23,115 nucleotides of DNA from an uncultured Collinsella sp. (GTDB taxonomy: Bacteria; Actinomycetota; Coriobacteriia; Coriobacteriales; Coriobacteriaceae): NCBI GenBank assembly GCA_902491895.1, contig CABUJH010000032.1:1-23115 (forward strand), given 5' to 3'. A program made the position numbers and the translations under genes. The notes under the pieces are model-generated. The model saw only the letters and a program-made list of their open reading frames with translations. It was not told the origin of the DNA and made no database searches. Position 1 is the first letter of the stretch; each line of letters begins with the position of its first letter. Shown piece by piece: positions 23,080 to 23,115 of this stretch.

Positions 23080-23109
23080 GGGGCGCTGTCTATGCACAGC
23101 GCCCCTTTT
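23080..23109 (+). terminator. Expression-platform terminator of the TPP riboswitch
   Basis: GGGGCGCTGT (23080-23089) pairs perfectly with ACAGCGCCCC (23096-23105) around CTATGC and is followed by TTTT. Placed directly after the aptamer, it is the OFF-state terminator. Confidence 0.95.
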
Positions 23110-23115
23110 CTATGC

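Overview
The window is about 60% GC, almost fully coding, and has short intergenic gaps. It looks like a chromosomal piece of a gut actinobacterium of the class Coriobacteriia, most likely Collinsella or a close relative. That is an inference from the gene mix: a bile-salt-hydrolase-like enzyme, Kup, an AzgA purine permease, an RGG-tailed winged-helix protein and small peptide-deformylase-like proteins. I see no rRNA, tRNA, CRISPR array, prophage or transposase. No gap longer than about 300 bases lacks a gene.

Layout. 85-984 (-): MarR-like winged helix with an RGG tail. 1137-2552 (-): MFS exporter, divergent from a peptide-deformylase-like gene and a LysR regulator (2758-4128, +). 4252-9332 (-): an apparent operon transcribed as amidohydrolase, two neutral-ceramidase-like paralogues, then a PTS EIIBC. 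It has a recognisable promoter/operator at 9365-9430 and a strong terminator at 4191-4231. 9559-11079 (-): an XRE DNA-binding domain fused to an AlaA-type aminotransferase, with four GTTCAATTT boxes upstream. 11242-13129: a LysR/DMT-permease divergent pair. 13287-15518 (+): Kup, behind a structured leader. 15598-16563 (-): choloylglycine hydrolase family. 16808-17227 (-): second deformylase-like gene, whose stop codon lies in a roughly 109-bp inverted repeat. 17421-18731 (+): AzgA permease. 18869-19534 (+): esterase. 19595-19648 (-): possible 17-residue ORF. 19772-22876 (-): HAD phosphatase, LysR and MetE-like methyltransferase, with a LysR-type box placed about 66 bp before the likely metE-like transcription start. 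22975-23109 (+): TPP riboswitch with its terminator; its target gene lies beyond the window.

How it fits together. Several loci pair a regulator with a transporter or enzyme (LysR with MFS/deformylase-like, LysR with DMT, LysR with MetE-like). The best candidate for an undescribed system is the operon at 4252-9332. It combines a sugar PTS with three apparently cytosolic hydrolase-family proteins. One ceramidase-like protein keeps its expected catalytic residues, while its paralogue and the amidohydrolase have lost most of their expected metal ligands. The most unusual single gene is the XRE-aminotransferase fusion, which also carries a strong internal Shine-Dalgarno and ATG that would yield a free 405-residue aminotransferase. 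The two small deformylase-like proteins each lack a different catalytic residue. Several of these loci therefore carry re-purposed or degenerate metalloenzyme folds.
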